Assembly: GCA_031432545.1 (NCBI GenBank) | Contig: JAVKGX010000003.1 | Location: 1 to 64,000 of the forward strand | Length of the DNA stretch: 64,000 bases | From: Armatimonadota bacterium | GTDB taxonomy: Bacteria; Sysuimicrobiota; Sysuimicrobiia; Sysuimicrobiales; Sysuimicrobiaceae | Direction: 5' to 3' | Shown: in pieces, positions 25,988 through 35,849 of the stretch | Position numbering within the stretch: the stretch's first letter is position 1 | Layout of the letters: each line of letters begins with the position of its first letter | Program-made: the position numbers and the translations under genes | Notes under the pieces: generated by a model | What the model was told of the DNA's origin: nothing | The model's input: the letters and a program-made list of their open reading frames with translations, nothing else | Databases searched by the model: none

Positions 25988-27109
25988 TCAGCGCGCGGGG
26001 CCTTGCTGCTGCTCGTATGCGGTCGTCGTCCTGATGCCGACCGCCCGGACGTGTTCGAGGCCGATGCGTTCCGGTCGCGTCACGCCCAGCAGCGTCATCG
26101 CGTTCACCAGTTCCTCCCGGAGGATCTGGAGCACGCGTGCCACGCCGGCCTCGCCGGCCACAGCCAGGCCCCACAGGTAGGGACGCCCGACGAAGACGGC
26201 CCGGGCACCTAGTGCCAGGGCGGTGACGACGTCCGTGCCGCGGCGTATGCCGGAGTCCACGTACACCTCGGCGCGACCACCAACCGCATCGACGATCTCC
26301 GCGAGCGCGTCGATCGCCGCCACCGCTCGGTCGAGCTGCCTGCCGCCGTGGTTGGAAACCCACACCGCCTCGACCCCGTGCTCTACGGCCTGCTGCGCGT
26401 CTTCCGCGGTCAGGACCCCCTTCAGCACGATCGGCAGCCGGGTCAGCGACCGCAGCCACGCCAGGTCGCCCCACGACAGGGAGCGGTCGAAGTGCAGCGA
26501 GACGGTGTCCATCAGGTCGCCTTCGGCCGGTAGGTTCGCCGGCTTGCACCGTGACAGGTCCAACGGTTCGCGGAGTTCGCGCTCGCGATAACCGGGGACG
26601 GGCAGGTCCACGGTGAGCACGATTGCCGTGTAGCCGGCAGTCTCCGCGCGGCGCACGAGTGCCTCTGCGACTGTGCGGTCGCGGTAGACGTACAGCTGGA
26701 ACCAGCGCGGTCCCGGGCGGACGGCGGCGACGTCCTCGATCGTCCGGCTCGCCAGCGTCGACAAGCACATTAGGACGCCGGCCTCGGCCGCCGCGCGTGC
26801 TGTCGCGACTTCCCCTTCCGGGTGGGCGAGCCCTTGCAGCGCGCACGGCGCCAGCCCGACCGGCATGGCCACCGGCGTCCCGAGCACGGTCGTCTGGGGA
26901 TCGACGCGGGAGACGTCCACCAACACCCGCGGCCTCAGCCGGTAGCGGGTGAAGGCCCAGACGTTGTCCCGCAGCGTGACTTCGTCGGCGGCGCCGCCCG
27001 CGTAGTACGCCCACGTGGCGGAGTCCATGTGGTCCCGGGCGAGCGCCTCCAGATCACAGACGCTGTGGATCCGATCGAGGTCGGTGCGGTCGGCCCCAGG
27101 CACGGTCAC
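25988..27109 (-). CDS. FMN-dependent alpha-hydroxy-acid oxidase/dehydrogenase
   Basis: 373 residues from GTG 27109, which overlaps the stop of the upstream stomatin gene as GTGA. The (beta/alpha)8 barrel shows the family's N-terminal YYAGGAADEVTLRDN, PVGLAPCALQGLAHPEGE, WFQLYVYRDR, LTVDLPVPGYRERE, LPIVLKGVLTAEDA with the FMN-binding Lys, and VSNHGGRQLD, whose His is the catalytic base, followed by VYVDSGIRRGTDVV and GRPYLWGLA. Members act on L-lactate, glycolate or other 2-hydroxy acids; the substrate cannot be told from sequence alone. It would be a second glycolate or lactate oxidising route besides glcDEF. Confidence 0.9.
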   Translation of the reverse strand: MTVPGADRTDLDRIHSVCDLEALARDHMDSATWAYYAGGAADEVTLRDNVWAFTRYRLRPRVLVDVSRVDPQTTVLGTPVAMPVGLAPCALQGLAHPEGEVATARAAAEAGVLMCLSTLASRTIEDVAAVRPGPRWFQLYVYRDRTVAEALVRRAETAGYTAIVLTVDLPVPGYRERELREPLDLSRCKPANLPAEGDLMDTVSLHFDRSLSWGDLAWLRSLTRLPIVLKGVLTAEDAQQAVEHGVEAVWVSNHGGRQLDRAVAAIDALAEIVDAVGGRAEVYVDSGIRRGTDVVTALALGARAVFVGRPYLWGLAVAGEAGVARVLQILREELVNAMTLLGVTRPERIGLEHVRAVGIRTTTAYEQQQGPAR

Positions 27110-27972
27110 GAACCGTCTTTGTCGCCGAAGGCCTTTCCGGTCAGTTCACCGAGCGGCCCGAGCAGCCTCGTGAACTCCATCGGGAAGATGAACTTCGTGG
27201 CCGGGCCTTCCCCCAACGCCTTCAACGCCTCAAGGTACTGCAGGGCCATCGTCTTGCTGTCGACGTTGCGGGCGACGGCGAAGATCTTGTCCAGCGCCAG
27301 CGCGAACCCCTCCGCCCGGAGGATGGCGGCCTGGCGGTCTCCCTCGGCCTTGAGGATCGCGGCCTGCTTTTCGCCCTCGGCGACCTTGATCGCCGCCTCG
27401 CGCTTGCCGTCAGCCTCGGTGACGACCGCCCGCCGGTTGCGTTCGGCCGACATCTGGCGCGTCATCGCCTCCTGGACCTCGCGCGGCGGCAGGATCTCGC
27501 GGATCTCGACCGCGGTCACCTTCACGCCCCAACGCTCGGTCACCTCGTCCAGCTTTGCCCGCAGCACCTGGTTGATCTGCTCGCGGCGGGCCAGCACGTC
27601 GTCCAGGCTGATGTCGCCGATGACGGCCCGAAGCGTCGTCGTCGCGATGCCCCTCGCCGCACCCGCGAAGTCGGCGACCTGGATGACCGACGACTCAGGG
27701 TCGATCACCTTCCAGTAGATCAAGAAGTCGATGTTGATCGGCGCGTTGTCCTTGGTGATGCAGGTCTGGGAAGGGATCTCCAGGAAGGCTTCCCGCAAAT
27801 CCACCCACACCGCGCGGTCCACGATCGGGATCAGGAACACGATACCGGGACCCCGCTGTCCGATCGAGCGCCCGAGGCGGAACACGACCAGGCGCTGGTA
27901 CTCCCGGACGATCTTGATGGCCGACACCAAGATCCACAGAGCGACGACCGCCCCACCGATCACATAGACCAT
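27106..27972 (-). CDS. SPFH/stomatin-like membrane protein (slipin)
   Basis: 288 residues from ATG 27972 with GGAGGTG 6 bases upstream. One N-terminal membrane helix (about 2-20), then the SPFH domain (VREYQRLVVFRLGRSIGQRGPG through ISLDDVLARREQIN), then a long charged coiled-coil (ERNRRAVVTEADGKREAAIK and repeated EGEKQAA/EGDRQAA blocks). Slipins form oligomeric membrane scaffolds, often with an NfeD partner and protease; no NfeD is next to it here. Overlap with the downstream oxidase suggests one transcript. Confidence 0.92.
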   Translation of the reverse strand: MVYVIGGAVVALWILVSAIKIVREYQRLVVFRLGRSIGQRGPGIVFLIPIVDRAVWVDLREAFLEIPSQTCITKDNAPINIDFLIYWKVIDPESSVIQVADFAGAARGIATTTLRAVIGDISLDDVLARREQINQVLRAKLDEVTERWGVKVTAVEIREILPPREVQEAMTRQMSAERNRRAVVTEADGKREAAIKVAEGEKQAAILKAEGDRQAAILRAEGFALALDKIFAVARNVDSKTMALQYLEALKALGEGPATKFIFPMEFTRLLGPLGELTGKAFGDKDGS

Positions 27973-28085
27973 TCGCGCACCTCCACCCGCTTGCGTAACT
28001 TGGAGACGGACGTCTCGGTCTCCTGCTGGCGGGGTTCGGGCCGTCGGGCGCGAACACGAATCCAGGCGTCCTGGGGAGGTGCGCG

Positions 28086-29039
28086 GTGGGCCGATGGGTG
28101 TGGGGCGTGGACATCGGTGGGACGAAGCTGCGGGTCGGCCTGGTAAACGACTCCGGCACGGTGGCCGACACCGAGCTGCGACCGACGCCGCAGTCGGGGC
28201 CGGAGGCGGTCGTGGAGGCGATCGCCGACGCCGTCGAGGCGTTGGCCTCGCGGACCCTCCAGTCTCCGCGGCGCATGGGGGTGGGGGTGCCGGGTCCTCT
28301 CAGCATCCGCGAGGGTGTGGTCTTCGAGCCTCCGAACCTGAGAGGGTGGCACGACGTCCCCCTGCGTGAGACGCTCGAGCAGCGGTTGGGTCACAGCGTG
28401 GTGTTGGAGAACGACGCCAACGCCGCCGCGTGCGGGGAGTGGTGGCGGGGCGCGGCGCGGGGCGCACGCCACGCGCTGTACGTCACCGTCAGCACCGGGA
28501 TCGGCGGCGGCTTGATCCTCGACGGGCGGATCTACCGGGGCGCTTCGGACACCGCCGGGGAGATCGGCCACACGGTGGTAGACCCCAACGGCCCGGTCTG
28601 CCCGTGCGGCCGCGTGGGACACCTCGAGGGGATCGCTGCCGGGCCGGCGATCGTGCGGTGGGTCCGCGACCAGATCACGCTCGGCCGCCGCACCGCGCTG
28701 GGGGACCGCAACGAACTGTCGGCGCACGATGTGGCCGCGGCGGCCACAGCCGGCGACGAACTCGCGCGCGAGGCGTTCGCCCGCGCCGGGCGGTACGTGG
28801 GCTACGCGGTGGGCAGCATGCTCAACCTCCTCAACCCCGAGGTCGTGGTGATCGGAGGCGGTGTGGCGCGAGCGGGCGACCTGCTCATGGCACCGCTGAT
28901 CGAGATGGCCCAACGCACCGCATTCGAAGTGCCATTCCGCGCCGCCCGGATCGTGCCCGCGGCCCTGGGTGACGACGTGGGGGTGATCGGGGCCGCCTAT
29001 GTGGCGCTGCACGAGGCAGAGATGGACGAGGAAGGATGA
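28086..29039 (+). CDS. ROK-family glucokinase
   Basis: 317 residues from GTG 28086, with GGGGAGGTG 5 bases upstream. Phosphorylates glucose (or a related sugar) with [18 protein letters not shown] is the phosphate-binding motif; [22 protein letters not shown] with the catalytic Asp, and [17 protein letters not shown] and GEIGHTVVD are typical. The zinc site usually reads CXCGXXGCXE; here it is [10 protein letters not shown], so the third Cys is His and only two cysteines remain in this stretch, with His able to complete the site. Glucose-6-phosphate made here would feed PGI/PMI and glycogen. Confidence 0.9.
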   Translation: MGRWVWGVDIGGTKLRVGLVNDSGTVADTELRPTPQSGPEAVVEAIADAVEALASRTLQSPRRMGVGVPGPLSIREGVVFEPPNLRGWHDVPLRETLEQRLGHSVVLENDANAAACGEWWRGAARGARHALYVTVSTGIGGGLILDGRIYRGASDTAGEIGHTVVDPNGPVCPCGRVGHLEGIAAGPAIVRWVRDQITLGRRTALGDRNELSAHDVAAAATAGDELAREAFARAGRYVGYAVGSMLNLLNPEVVVIGGGVARAGDLLMAPLIEMAQRTAFEVPFRAARIVPAALGDDVGVIGAAYVALHEAEMDEEG

Positions 29040-29055
29040 CGGCCGGAGGTCGACC

Positions 29056-29640
29056 ATGCGCATCGTGGTGGGCAAGACTTCGATCGAGATCGTGCAGGGC
29101 GACATCACCAAGCAGGAAGTCGATGCGATCGTCAACGCGGCCAACCCGTCACTGATGGGAGGCGGCGGGGTCGACGGTGCGATCCACCGGGCCGGCGGCC
29201 CGGCGATCCTGGAGGCGTGCAAGCGGATCGTCCTGACCTTGCCGGACCGCAGACTGCCGCCCGGGCAGGCGGTCATCACCACCGGGGGAAACCTACTGGC
29301 CAGGTTCGTCATCCACACCGTCGGTCCGGTATGGGAGGGCGGCGGCAAGGGCGAAGACGACGTGCTGGCCAGCGCCTACCGCAGCAGCCTGCGAGTCGCC
29401 CACGAAAGGGGAATGCGCACCGTGGCGTTCCCTTCGATCAGCACCGGCGCCTACCGCTTTCCGATCGACCGCGCGGCGGACATCGCACTGCGGACGATCC
29501 GTGACTTCGTGGAGGCGAACCCGGACGCGTTTGACACGGTGCGCATGGTGCTGTTCGGGGAACGGGACCTGCAGGTATACCGGCGGGCGCTGGAACAGCT
29601 GCGGAGCGCGTGGGGAGGTGTCGGGGATGCGGATCGGTGA
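29056..29640 (+). CDS. macrodomain protein, ADP-ribose/O-acetyl-ADP-ribose binding or hydrolysing
   Basis: 194 residues from ATG 29056 with GGAGGT about 5 bases upstream. Core macrodomain motifs: [39 protein letters not shown] and [11 protein letters not shown], and the conserved Asn/Asp/Gly residues of the MacroD-type hydrolases are present. It likely removes ADP-ribose or deacetylates O-acetyl-ADP-ribose. Its end overlaps the start of a broken merR gene. Confidence 0.92.
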   Translation: MRIVVGKTSIEIVQGDITKQEVDAIVNAANPSLMGGGGVDGAIHRAGGPAILEACKRIVLTLPDRRLPPGQAVITTGGNLLARFVIHTVGPVWEGGGKGEDDVLASAYRSSLRVAHERGMRTVAFPSISTGAYRFPIDRAADIALRTIRDFVEANPDAFDTVRMVLFGERDLQVYRRALEQLRSAWGGVGDADR

Positions 29641-29791
29641 ACTCGCGGCACGTTGCGGGGCGAACGCGCGCACGATCCGATACTACGAGGCCCGGAGGCT
29701 CGCGTCCTCGTCGCGGTGGGGCTCTGGCAGGTCGCGTCCGCGGTGTGGGCGAAGTGGTTCGCGCAGGTCTTCCCGGTCTAGATTTCAGTAG
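29627..29791 (+). pseudogene. merR-family regulator, truncated after its DNA-binding helices
   Basis: ATG 29627 has a perfect GGGGAGGTG ribosome site and encodes [20 protein letters not shown] followed by EARRL, a normal MerR N-terminus. Then the frame turns into low-complexity Ser/Arg sequence and stops at 29791. In another frame, the following bases read as a hydrophobic C-terminal tail (VLVAVGLWQVASAVWAKWFA, ending at a TAG at 29778-29780). This fits a deletion that joined the start of merR to the end of another, membrane-protein gene. Confidence 0.7.
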
Positions 29792-29794
29792 GAT
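29789..29794 (+). promoter_or_regulatory. -10-like box 9 bases before a start codon
   Basis: TAGGAT followed 9 bases later by ATG 29804, with no Shine-Dalgarno between. Fits a near-leaderless transcript. Confidence 0.35.
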
Positions 29795-29803
29795 GTAGAC
29801 GGG

Positions 29804-30709
29804 ATGCGGATCGTCTCTCTGCTGCCCAGTGCCACCGAGATCGTGTGCGCCCTCGGGCTGTCGGACGCGCTCGTCGGTGTCTCCCACGACTGCGACCACC
29901 CACCGGAGATCTTCGGCAAGCCGGTGCTGAGCGAGGCGGTCGTTACGACCGACATGCCCAGCGGCCGCATCGACGCGGTCATCCGCGAACGGGTGCATCG
30001 GGGCCGAAGCGTTTACCACCTCGACGCCGCCCAGCTGGCGGCACTCCGACCGGACCTCATCCTCACGCAGGAACTGTGCACGGTATGCGCGCCCTCGTAC
30101 ACCATGGTCACCGAGGCGGCGAAGGTGCTGGACGCAGACACGACGATCGTCTCGCTCGAACCGCTGGGGTTGTTCGACATCCTCGAGACCATCCGGCTTG
30201 TCGGCCACAGGACCAGGCGCTCGGCGCGGGCCGAGGCGCTGGTGGCCGAGCTGCGCGCCCGCATCGACCGCGTGCGCGAGCGCACCACCTCGCTGCCCCG
30301 ACCGCGGGTCGTGTGCATCGAGTGGCTGGAACCCATCTACGTCGCCGGGCACTGGATCCCCGAGATGGTCGAGCTGGCCGGGGGCCAGGATGTGCTGGGC
30401 CGGCCGAGGGAACCCTCCTTCGCCGTGCCCTGGGAGCGCGTCGTGGCCGCGCAGCCCGAGGTGGTAGTCGTGATGCCGTGCGGGTTCGACGTCCCCCGCA
30501 CGCGCGAGGAGATCCACCTGCTCACCCGCAGGCCCGGTTGGCGGGATCTCCCGGCCTTCTGCAGCGGGCGCGTCTACCTGACGGAAGCGACCTCGTACTT
30601 CAGCCGTCCCGGCCCTCGCATCGTCACGGGCCTGGAGATCCTCGCGGGGATCCTACACCCGGAAGAGTTCGCGCAGGTGACTGCGCCGGGGGCGGTCGAG
30701 ACGCTGTAG
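29804..30709 (+). CDS. BtuF-like cobalamin/metal-chelate-binding protein without signal peptide
   Basis: 301 residues, type III periplasmic-binding fold: MRIVSLLPSATEIVCALGL opens directly on the first beta strand, then VGVSHDCDHP, LRPDLILTQELCTVCAP, VCIEWLEPIYVAGHWIPEMV and AGGQDVLG, the blocks shared with BtuF/FecB-type proteins. There is no signal peptide or lipobox and no upstream in-frame extension, so it appears cytoplasmic. No BtuCD permease is near. Such orphan BtuF-like proteins are common in environmental bacteria, and their role (cobalamin binding or other) is not settled. Confidence 0.82.
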   Translation: MRIVSLLPSATEIVCALGLSDALVGVSHDCDHPPEIFGKPVLSEAVVTTDMPSGRIDAVIRERVHRGRSVYHLDAAQLAALRPDLILTQELCTVCAPSYTMVTEAAKVLDADTTIVSLEPLGLFDILETIRLVGHRTRRSARAEALVAELRARIDRVRERTTSLPRPRVVCIEWLEPIYVAGHWIPEMVELAGGQDVLGRPREPSFAVPWERVVAAQPEVVVVMPCGFDVPRTREEIHLLTRRPGWRDLPAFCSGRVYLTEATSYFSRPGPRIVTGLEILAGILHPEEFAQVTAPGAVETL

Positions 30710-30724
30710 AAGAAGACGAGACGT

Positions 30725-31921
30725 TCAGCCCAGCAACAGGATTGGATTCTCCAGCAGCCGCTTGACCTCGACGAGGAACTCGGCGGCCCCCACGCCGTCG
30801 GTGACGCGATGGTCCGCAGAGACCGTGATCGCCAGGACCGGACGCACGACGACCTGGCCGTCGCGCACGACGGGGCGCTCCTGCGCGCGCCCCACCGCGA
30901 GGATGCCGGCCTGCGGAGGGTTGATGATCGCGACGAAGTTCACCACGTCGTACATGCCCAAATTGCTCACGGAGAAGGTGGCGCCGGTGTACTCCTCCTG
31001 CTTGAGGCGGCGTTGGCGGGCACCCTCGATCAGGCGGCGTGCCTCGCGGGCGATCTCGAGCACCGAACGCCCATCGGCGTCCCGCAACACGGGCGCGATC
31101 AGCCCGTCGGGCGTGGCGACCATGATCCCCAGGTGGATCCGACGGTGGCGGCGCAACGTGCGGTCGTCCACGACCTGCGCGTTCAAGTCCCGGTGGCGGC
31201 GGAGGGCGAGGGCCGTGGCCTTCAGGATCAGGTCGTTGACGCTGACCCTTCCTTCGTCCTCGCCGTAGGCCTCGAGGAGCTGGCGGCGCAGTTCCAGCGC
31301 GCGTGTCATGTCCACTTCGGCGGTGACGTAGAAGTGCGGCGTCGTCTGCTTGCTCGCGACGACGGTGCGGGCGATGGCCTGCCGCATCCGCGACAGGGCC
31401 ACGTCCTCGTAGTCCTCGGCCGGCGCGGCCAGGCCGGCCGGCCCGGTGCGCACCCGCGCCAGATGGGCTTCGATGTCCCGCTCCACGATGCGCCCCCCCG
31501 GGCCAGTGCCGGTCAGCTGCGACAGGTCGATGCCGCGTTCGGCGGCCAGCCGCCGGGCCAGCGGAGAGGCCTTGATGCGTTCCTCGCGTTCGGCCGGCTT
31601 GTGGCGCGTCGGCTCGGGGGCCCGGGCCACCTCGTCCGAGGGGGCGGCGGGCTGGGCGGCCGGCTCCTTGGGGGGCTCGGCGCGCCGCTTGCCGTCGATG
31701 TAGGCGATGACCTGTCCTACCGGGACGGTGCTGCCCTCGGCGGCCACGATCTGAGTGAGCGTGCCAGCGGTCTCGGCCTCGATCTCGACGTTGACCTTGT
31801 CGGTCTCAATCTCCGCGATCACCTCGCCCTTTGCGACCCTGTCGCCCTCCTTCTTGCGCCAGGCCAGGATCTTCCCCTCGGTCATCGCGTCGCCCATCTT
31901 GGGCATGATCACTTCCGCCAT
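30725..31921 (-). CDS. pdhC: dihydrolipoamide acetyltransferase (pyruvate dehydrogenase E2)
   Basis: 398 residues. A single lipoyl domain at 1-80 carries the lipoylated Lys42 in EIETDKVNVEIEAE; a Pro/Ala-rich linker follows; the peripheral subunit-binding domain is KASPLARRLAAERGIDLSQL at about 125-160; the CoA-dependent acyltransferase domain ends with SADHRVTDGVGAAEFL, whose His/Asp are catalytic. Last gene of the acc-pdh run. No dihydrolipoamide dehydrogenase (E3) is in the window, so it must come from elsewhere. Confidence 0.95.
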   Translation of the reverse strand: MAEVIMPKMGDAMTEGKILAWRKKEGDRVAKGEVIAEIETDKVNVEIEAETAGTLTQIVAAEGSTVPVGQVIAYIDGKRRAEPPKEPAAQPAAPSDEVARAPEPTRHKPAEREERIKASPLARRLAAERGIDLSQLTGTGPGGRIVERDIEAHLARVRTGPAGLAAPAEDYEDVALSRMRQAIARTVVASKQTTPHFYVTAEVDMTRALELRRQLLEAYGEDEGRVSVNDLILKATALALRRHRDLNAQVVDDRTLRRHRRIHLGIMVATPDGLIAPVLRDADGRSVLEIAREARRLIEGARQRRLKQEEYTGATFSVSNLGMYDVVNFVAIINPPQAGILAVGRAQERPVVRDGQVVVRPVLAITVSADHRVTDGVGAAEFLVEVKRLLENPILLLG

Positions 31922-31949
31922 GACGACCCCCGGGCGGCGCTGACGCCGC

Positions 31950-32924
31950 CTACGCTGTGACCCTCCGCACCGCCTCGACGATCTTCTCCTCGTTGGCGAA
32001 GGCCAGCAGCTCCAGGTTGCGCGCGTACGGCGCCGGGACGTCCTCGCCGGTCACCCGCTCGACGGGCGCGTCGAGGTCGTCGAAGCAGTGTTCGTATATG
32101 GCTGCGGTGATCTCGGCAGCGGCGCCATACGGCTTCCATTGCTCCTGCACGACGACCGCACGGTGGGTGGCGCGGACCGACGCCGCGATCGTCTCGACGT
32201 CCAGCGGCCGCAGCGTGCGCACGTCCACTACCTCGCACTCGATCCCGTCCTGCGCGAGCCGCTCGGCCGCTGCGAGCGCCAGGTGCAGCATGCGGCTGTA
32301 GGCTACGACGGTGGCGTCGCTGCCGGCGCGCACCACGGTGGCACGGCCGAACGGGACGGCGTGGTCGCCGTCGGGGACCCGTCCCCTCGTGCCGTACAGG
32401 GCGGCGTGCTCCAAGAAGATCACCGGGTCGCGGCCCCGGATGGCCGTGCGCAGCAGACCCTTGGCGTCCGCCGGCGTAGCGGGCGCGGCGACCTTCAGCC
32501 CCGGAAAGTGGCCGTAGAAGGACTCGAACGACTGGGAGTGCTGCGCCGAGAGCTGCACGCCGGCGCCGTTGGGGCCGCGGATGACCATCGGCACGTCGAC
32601 CTGCCCGCCCGAGAAGTAACGCACCTTGGCGGCGTTCTGGAGAATCTGGTCCGCGGCCGGCAGGGAGAAGTTCCACGTCATGACCTCGACGACCGGTCGC
32701 AACCCCAGCATCGCCATCCCGATCGCGGCGCCGATGAACCCCAGTTCGGAGATCGGCGTATCGATCACACGCTTGGGCCCGTACCTTTCCAGCAACCCCT
32801 CGGTGATGCGGAAGGTGCCCTGGTAGATCCCGATGTCCTCGCCGAGCAGCAGAACGCTCGGATCGCGGTCCATCTCCTCGACGAGCGTCGTCTTGATGGC
32901 GTCTCGGTAGGTCATCTCGACCAT
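31950..32924 (-). CDS. pdhB: pyruvate dehydrogenase E1 component, beta subunit
   Basis: 324 residues from ATG 32924 with GAGGTG just upstream. TYRDAIKTTLVEEMDRDPSV, LLGEDIGIYQGTFRIT, RVIDTPISELGFIGAAIGMA and GLRPVVEVMTWNF match the PdhB pyrimidine-binding domain. The C-terminal transketolase domain contains CEVVDVRTLRPLDVETIA. Pairs with the E1 alpha gene 44 bases upstream. The upstream open frame to 33065 is not used, as it runs into pdhA. Confidence 0.95.
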   Translation of the reverse strand: MVEMTYRDAIKTTLVEEMDRDPSVLLLGEDIGIYQGTFRITEGLLERYGPKRVIDTPISELGFIGAAIGMAMLGLRPVVEVMTWNFSLPAADQILQNAAKVRYFSGGQVDVPMVIRGPNGAGVQLSAQHSQSFESFYGHFPGLKVAAPATPADAKGLLRTAIRGRDPVIFLEHAALYGTRGRVPDGDHAVPFGRATVVRAGSDATVVAYSRMLHLALAAAERLAQDGIECEVVDVRTLRPLDVETIAASVRATHRAVVVQEQWKPYGAAAEITAAIYEHCFDDLDAPVERVTGEDVPAPYARNLELLAFANEEKIVEAVRRVTA

Positions 32925-32968
32925 CGGCCACCTCTGCTCCGCGGTCGGTCCGAGGCCGTCAGGGGACC

Positions 32969-33982
32969 CTAGTCTCCGTACACATCCGTGTACAGCTCCT
33001 CCGGCGGGGGTTGGGGGCTGGCCTCGGCGAACGTGACCGCTTCTTCGACCACCCGATCCGCCCACGCGCCGATCTCATCAACCTTCTGGTCGTCGAGCGC
33101 GCCCTGGCCGCGCAGCCTCTGCTCCAGCAGGACGATGGGGTCTCGCGCCTTCCATGCCTCGATTTCTTTCCTGTCCCGATAGGGCTGGAAGAGGTCGGCG
33201 GCCCCGTGCCCGGCGAAGCGGTAGGTGATCGCTTCGATGCCGTACGGCCGTCCGGTTCGGCGCACGTCGTCGACGATCCGGCGTGCCGCCTCGTAGACCG
33301 CGATCACGTCCATGCCGTCGCACTGCTCGTTGGGGATGTCGTAGGCGTCAAACCGACGCGCCAGGTGCCTGACCGCCGACGAACGCTCCACCGAGGTGCC
33401 CATCGCGTACTGGTTGTTCTCGATGACGAACACGACGGGACACAGGCCCTCCCGTCCCCACAACCCGGCCAAGTTGGCGGCCTCGTGGAACGCACCGCAG
33501 TTGACCGCGCCGTCGCCCAGAAAGCACAAGCAGACGCGGTCGGTGTCGCGGTATCGCAGGGTGTAGGCGGCGCCGACGGCCAACGGGATGTGGCCACCGA
33601 CGATGCCGTAGCCACCGTAAAAACCGCGCTCGACGTCGAACAGGTGCATCGATCCGCCCTTGCCCTTGCAGACGCCCGTTGCCTTGCCGTACAGCTCGGC
33701 CATCACGGCGCCAGGGTCCGTGCCGCGCACCAGGGCGTGGGCGTGATCGCGGTAGCCGGTGAAGTAGATGTCGTCGGGGCGTAGGGCGGCCAAAAAGCCC
33801 GTGGCCACGGCTTCCTGCCCGGTGTAGACGTGGAGGTAGCCGCCGATCTTGCCGCGGCGGAAACTGCGCTCGGTCTGCTCTTCGAAGCGCCGGACGAGCA
33901 CCATCGTCCGGTACCAGTCGAGCAAGAGCTCGGCGCTCAGCGTCTGGTCGAGTTGCCTCATGCGTGTGTCCTGCTTCGTCAC
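32969..33982 (-). CDS. pdhA: pyruvate dehydrogenase E1 component, alpha subunit
   Basis: 337 residues from GTG 33982, which overlaps the accC stop as GTGA. Thiamine-diphosphate binding: [43 protein letters not shown], then [19 protein letters not shown] with the GDG...N motif, and [18 protein letters not shown] containing the usual phosphorylation-loop region. These details favour pyruvate rather than branched-chain 2-oxoacid substrates. Direct coupling to accC is notable. Confidence 0.95.
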   Translation of the reverse strand: MTKQDTRMRQLDQTLSAELLLDWYRTMVLVRRFEEQTERSFRRGKIGGYLHVYTGQEAVATGFLAALRPDDIYFTGYRDHAHALVRGTDPGAVMAELYGKATGVCKGKGGSMHLFDVERGFYGGYGIVGGHIPLAVGAAYTLRYRDTDRVCLCFLGDGAVNCGAFHEAANLAGLWGREGLCPVVFVIENNQYAMGTSVERSSAVRHLARRFDAYDIPNEQCDGMDVIAVYEAARRIVDDVRRTGRPYGIEAITYRFAGHGAADLFQPYRDRKEIEAWKARDPIVLLEQRLRGQGALDDQKVDEIGAWADRVVEEAVTFAEASPQPPPEELYTDVYGD

Positions 33983-35337
33983 CGTGGCAGGGCCGCCAGG
34001 TCGATCCGGCGTTGCACGAAGTTGGTATAGACCTCGCCGCGCCGGAAGAACGCGTTGTCGAGCAGCAGTCGGTGGAACGGAATCGTCGTCCGAACCCCGG
34101 CGACCTCGAACTCCCGCAGCGCCCGCTCCATCCGCGCGATCGCCTCGGGGCGGTCGCGACCCCAGGCGATGATCTTCGCCATCAGTGAATCATAGTACGG
34201 CGGAATCGTGTAGCCGGCATAGACGTGCGTGTCCACGCGGATCCCGGGTCCGCCGGGCACGATGAACCCGCTCACACGTCCGGGCGAGGGGCGGAAGTCG
34301 TGGGTCGGGTCTTCAGCATTGATCCGGCACTCGATCGCGTGCCCGCGGAATTCGATGTCCTTCTGTTGCCAGCTCAGCCGCTCGCCGGCGGCCACGCGGA
34401 TCTGCTCGCGCACCAGATCGAGTCCCGTCGTCATCTCCGTCACGGGGTGCTCGACCTGGATTCGGGTGTTCATCTCCATGAAGTAAAAGTTCTCGTCGCG
34501 GTCGACCAAGAACTCGATCGTGCCGGCGTTCGTGTAGCCGATCGCCTGGGCGATGCGCACGGCGGCGCGGTGGAGGCTGGCGCGCAGACGCCCGGAGATC
34601 CCCGGCGCAGGGGCTTCCTCCAGCAGCTTCTGGTGGCGGCGCTGGATCGAGCACTCCCGCTCGCCCAGGTGCACGACGTTGCCGCGGGTGTCGGCGAGGA
34701 TCTGCACTTCGACGTGGCGCGGCTCGTCCAGGTACTTCTCGATGTAGATCTCGGCGCTGCCGAATGCGGCCTCGGACTCCTGTTGGGCCAGCTGCAAGGC
34801 CCGCGGCAGGTCCTCGCGGGTATGGACGTAGCGCATGCCGCGCCCGCCCCCGCCGGCCGACGCCTTGATGATCAAGGGGTATCCGATGCGGGCGGCGACG
34901 GCCTCGGCTTCGGCCTCGGTGCGCACCGGCCCAGGGCTGCCCGGGATCACCGGCACACCGGCCCGTTGGGCGATCTCGCGGGCCCGGGACTTGTTGCCCA
35001 TCGCCTCGATGGCCTCGGGCGTGGGCCCGATGAACGCGATCCGCACATCGCGGCAGATCTCGGCGAAGTGCGCGTTCTCGGCCAGGAACCCGTACCCGGG
35101 GTGGATCGCGTCCACCCCCAGCAGTTCGGCGGTGCTCATGATGTTCGGGATGTTCAGGTAGCTCTCGACGGCCGGAGGCGGCCCGATGCAGAACGCTTCG
35201 TCGGCCAGCTTCACGTGCAGGCCGTTCCGGTCGGCCTCGGAGTACACCGCAACCGTGCGCACACCCAGCTCGCGGCACGCACGGATCACGCGGACCGCGA
35301 TCTCTCCGCGGTTGGCGATGAGAACCTTTTTGAACAT
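33979..35337 (-). CDS. accC: acetyl-CoA carboxylase, biotin carboxylase subunit
   Basis: 452 residues. ATP-grasp enzyme that carboxylates biotin on Acc[21 protein letters not shown] opens the protein; [15 protein letters not shown] is the glycine-rich ATP loop; [55 protein letters not shown] and [12 protein letters not shown] are family blocks with catalytic Lys, Glu and Arg in place. It lies 22 bases after accB on the minus strand. Confidence 0.97.
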   Translation of the reverse strand: MFKKVLIANRGEIAVRVIRACRELGVRTVAVYSEADRNGLHVKLADEAFCIGPPPAVESYLNIPNIMSTAELLGVDAIHPGYGFLAENAHFAEICRDVRIAFIGPTPEAIEAMGNKSRAREIAQRAGVPVIPGSPGPVRTEAEAEAVAARIGYPLIIKASAGGGGRGMRYVHTREDLPRALQLAQQESEAAFGSAEIYIEKYLDEPRHVEVQILADTRGNVVHLGERECSIQRRHQKLLEEAPAPGISGRLRASLHRAAVRIAQAIGYTNAGTIEFLVDRDENFYFMEMNTRIQVEHPVTEMTTGLDLVREQIRVAAGERLSWQQKDIEFRGHAIECRINAEDPTHDFRPSPGRVSGFIVPGGPGIRVDTHVYAGYTIPPYYDSLMAKIIAWGRDRPEAIARMERALREFEVAGVRTTIPFHRLLLDNAFFRRGEVYTNFVQRRIDLAALPR

Positions 35338-35359
35338 CAGGGATTCGGGGTCATGGGTT

Positions 35360-35833
35360 TCACTGTCCCCGCGGGTCGATCAAGAACAGAGGTTGGCCGT
35401 ACTCGACGGGTGCTCCGTTTTCCGCCAGGATCCGCACGACGCGGCCGCTCACGTCCGCCGGGATTTCATTAAACATCTTCATGGCCTCGATGATGCACAG
35501 CGTCCGCCCCTCCTCGACCCAATCCCCCTCGTTGACGAAGGGCGCCGCCTCAGGGGAGGGAGCTCGGTAGAACGTGCCGACCATCGGCGCGGTCACCGGC
35601 ACCCAGTGCGCGGGCATCGTGTCGGGCGGGGCAGCGGCCGGCGCCGGACCAGGGTTGTCGACCGTCGCCGGGGGCAGAGCTGGGGCGGGGGGAACAGGCG
35701 CGGCGGCTTTGCGGATTGCGACCCGTAGGTGACCCGCCTCCACCTCCAGTTCGGTGATGTTGGCCTCGCTGGCGATCCGCACGAGTTCGCGGATCTCTTC
35801 GAAGTTCAGGGCCCCGCGTTCGTTGTTCTCCAT
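35360..35833 (-). CDS. accB: acetyl-CoA carboxylase, biotin carboxyl carrier protein
   Basis: 157 residues from ATG 35833. N-terminal helix, Pro/Ala-rich linker (about 44-72), then the biotinyl domain [19 protein letters not shown] with the biotinylated Lys119 in the [12 protein letters not shown] motif. Length and linker match bacterial AccB. Unlike most genomes, where accBC are separate from accDA, all four are together here. Confidence 0.96.
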   Translation of the reverse strand: MENNERGALNFEEIRELVRIASEANITELEVEAGHLRVAIRKAAAPVPPAPALPPATVDNPGPAPAAAPPDTMPAHWVPVTAPMVGTFYRAPSPEAAPFVNEGDWVEEGRTLCIIEAMKMFNEIPADVSGRVVRILAENGAPVEYGQPLFLIDPRGQ

Positions 35834-35849
35834 GGGCTCCCCTCGACGG

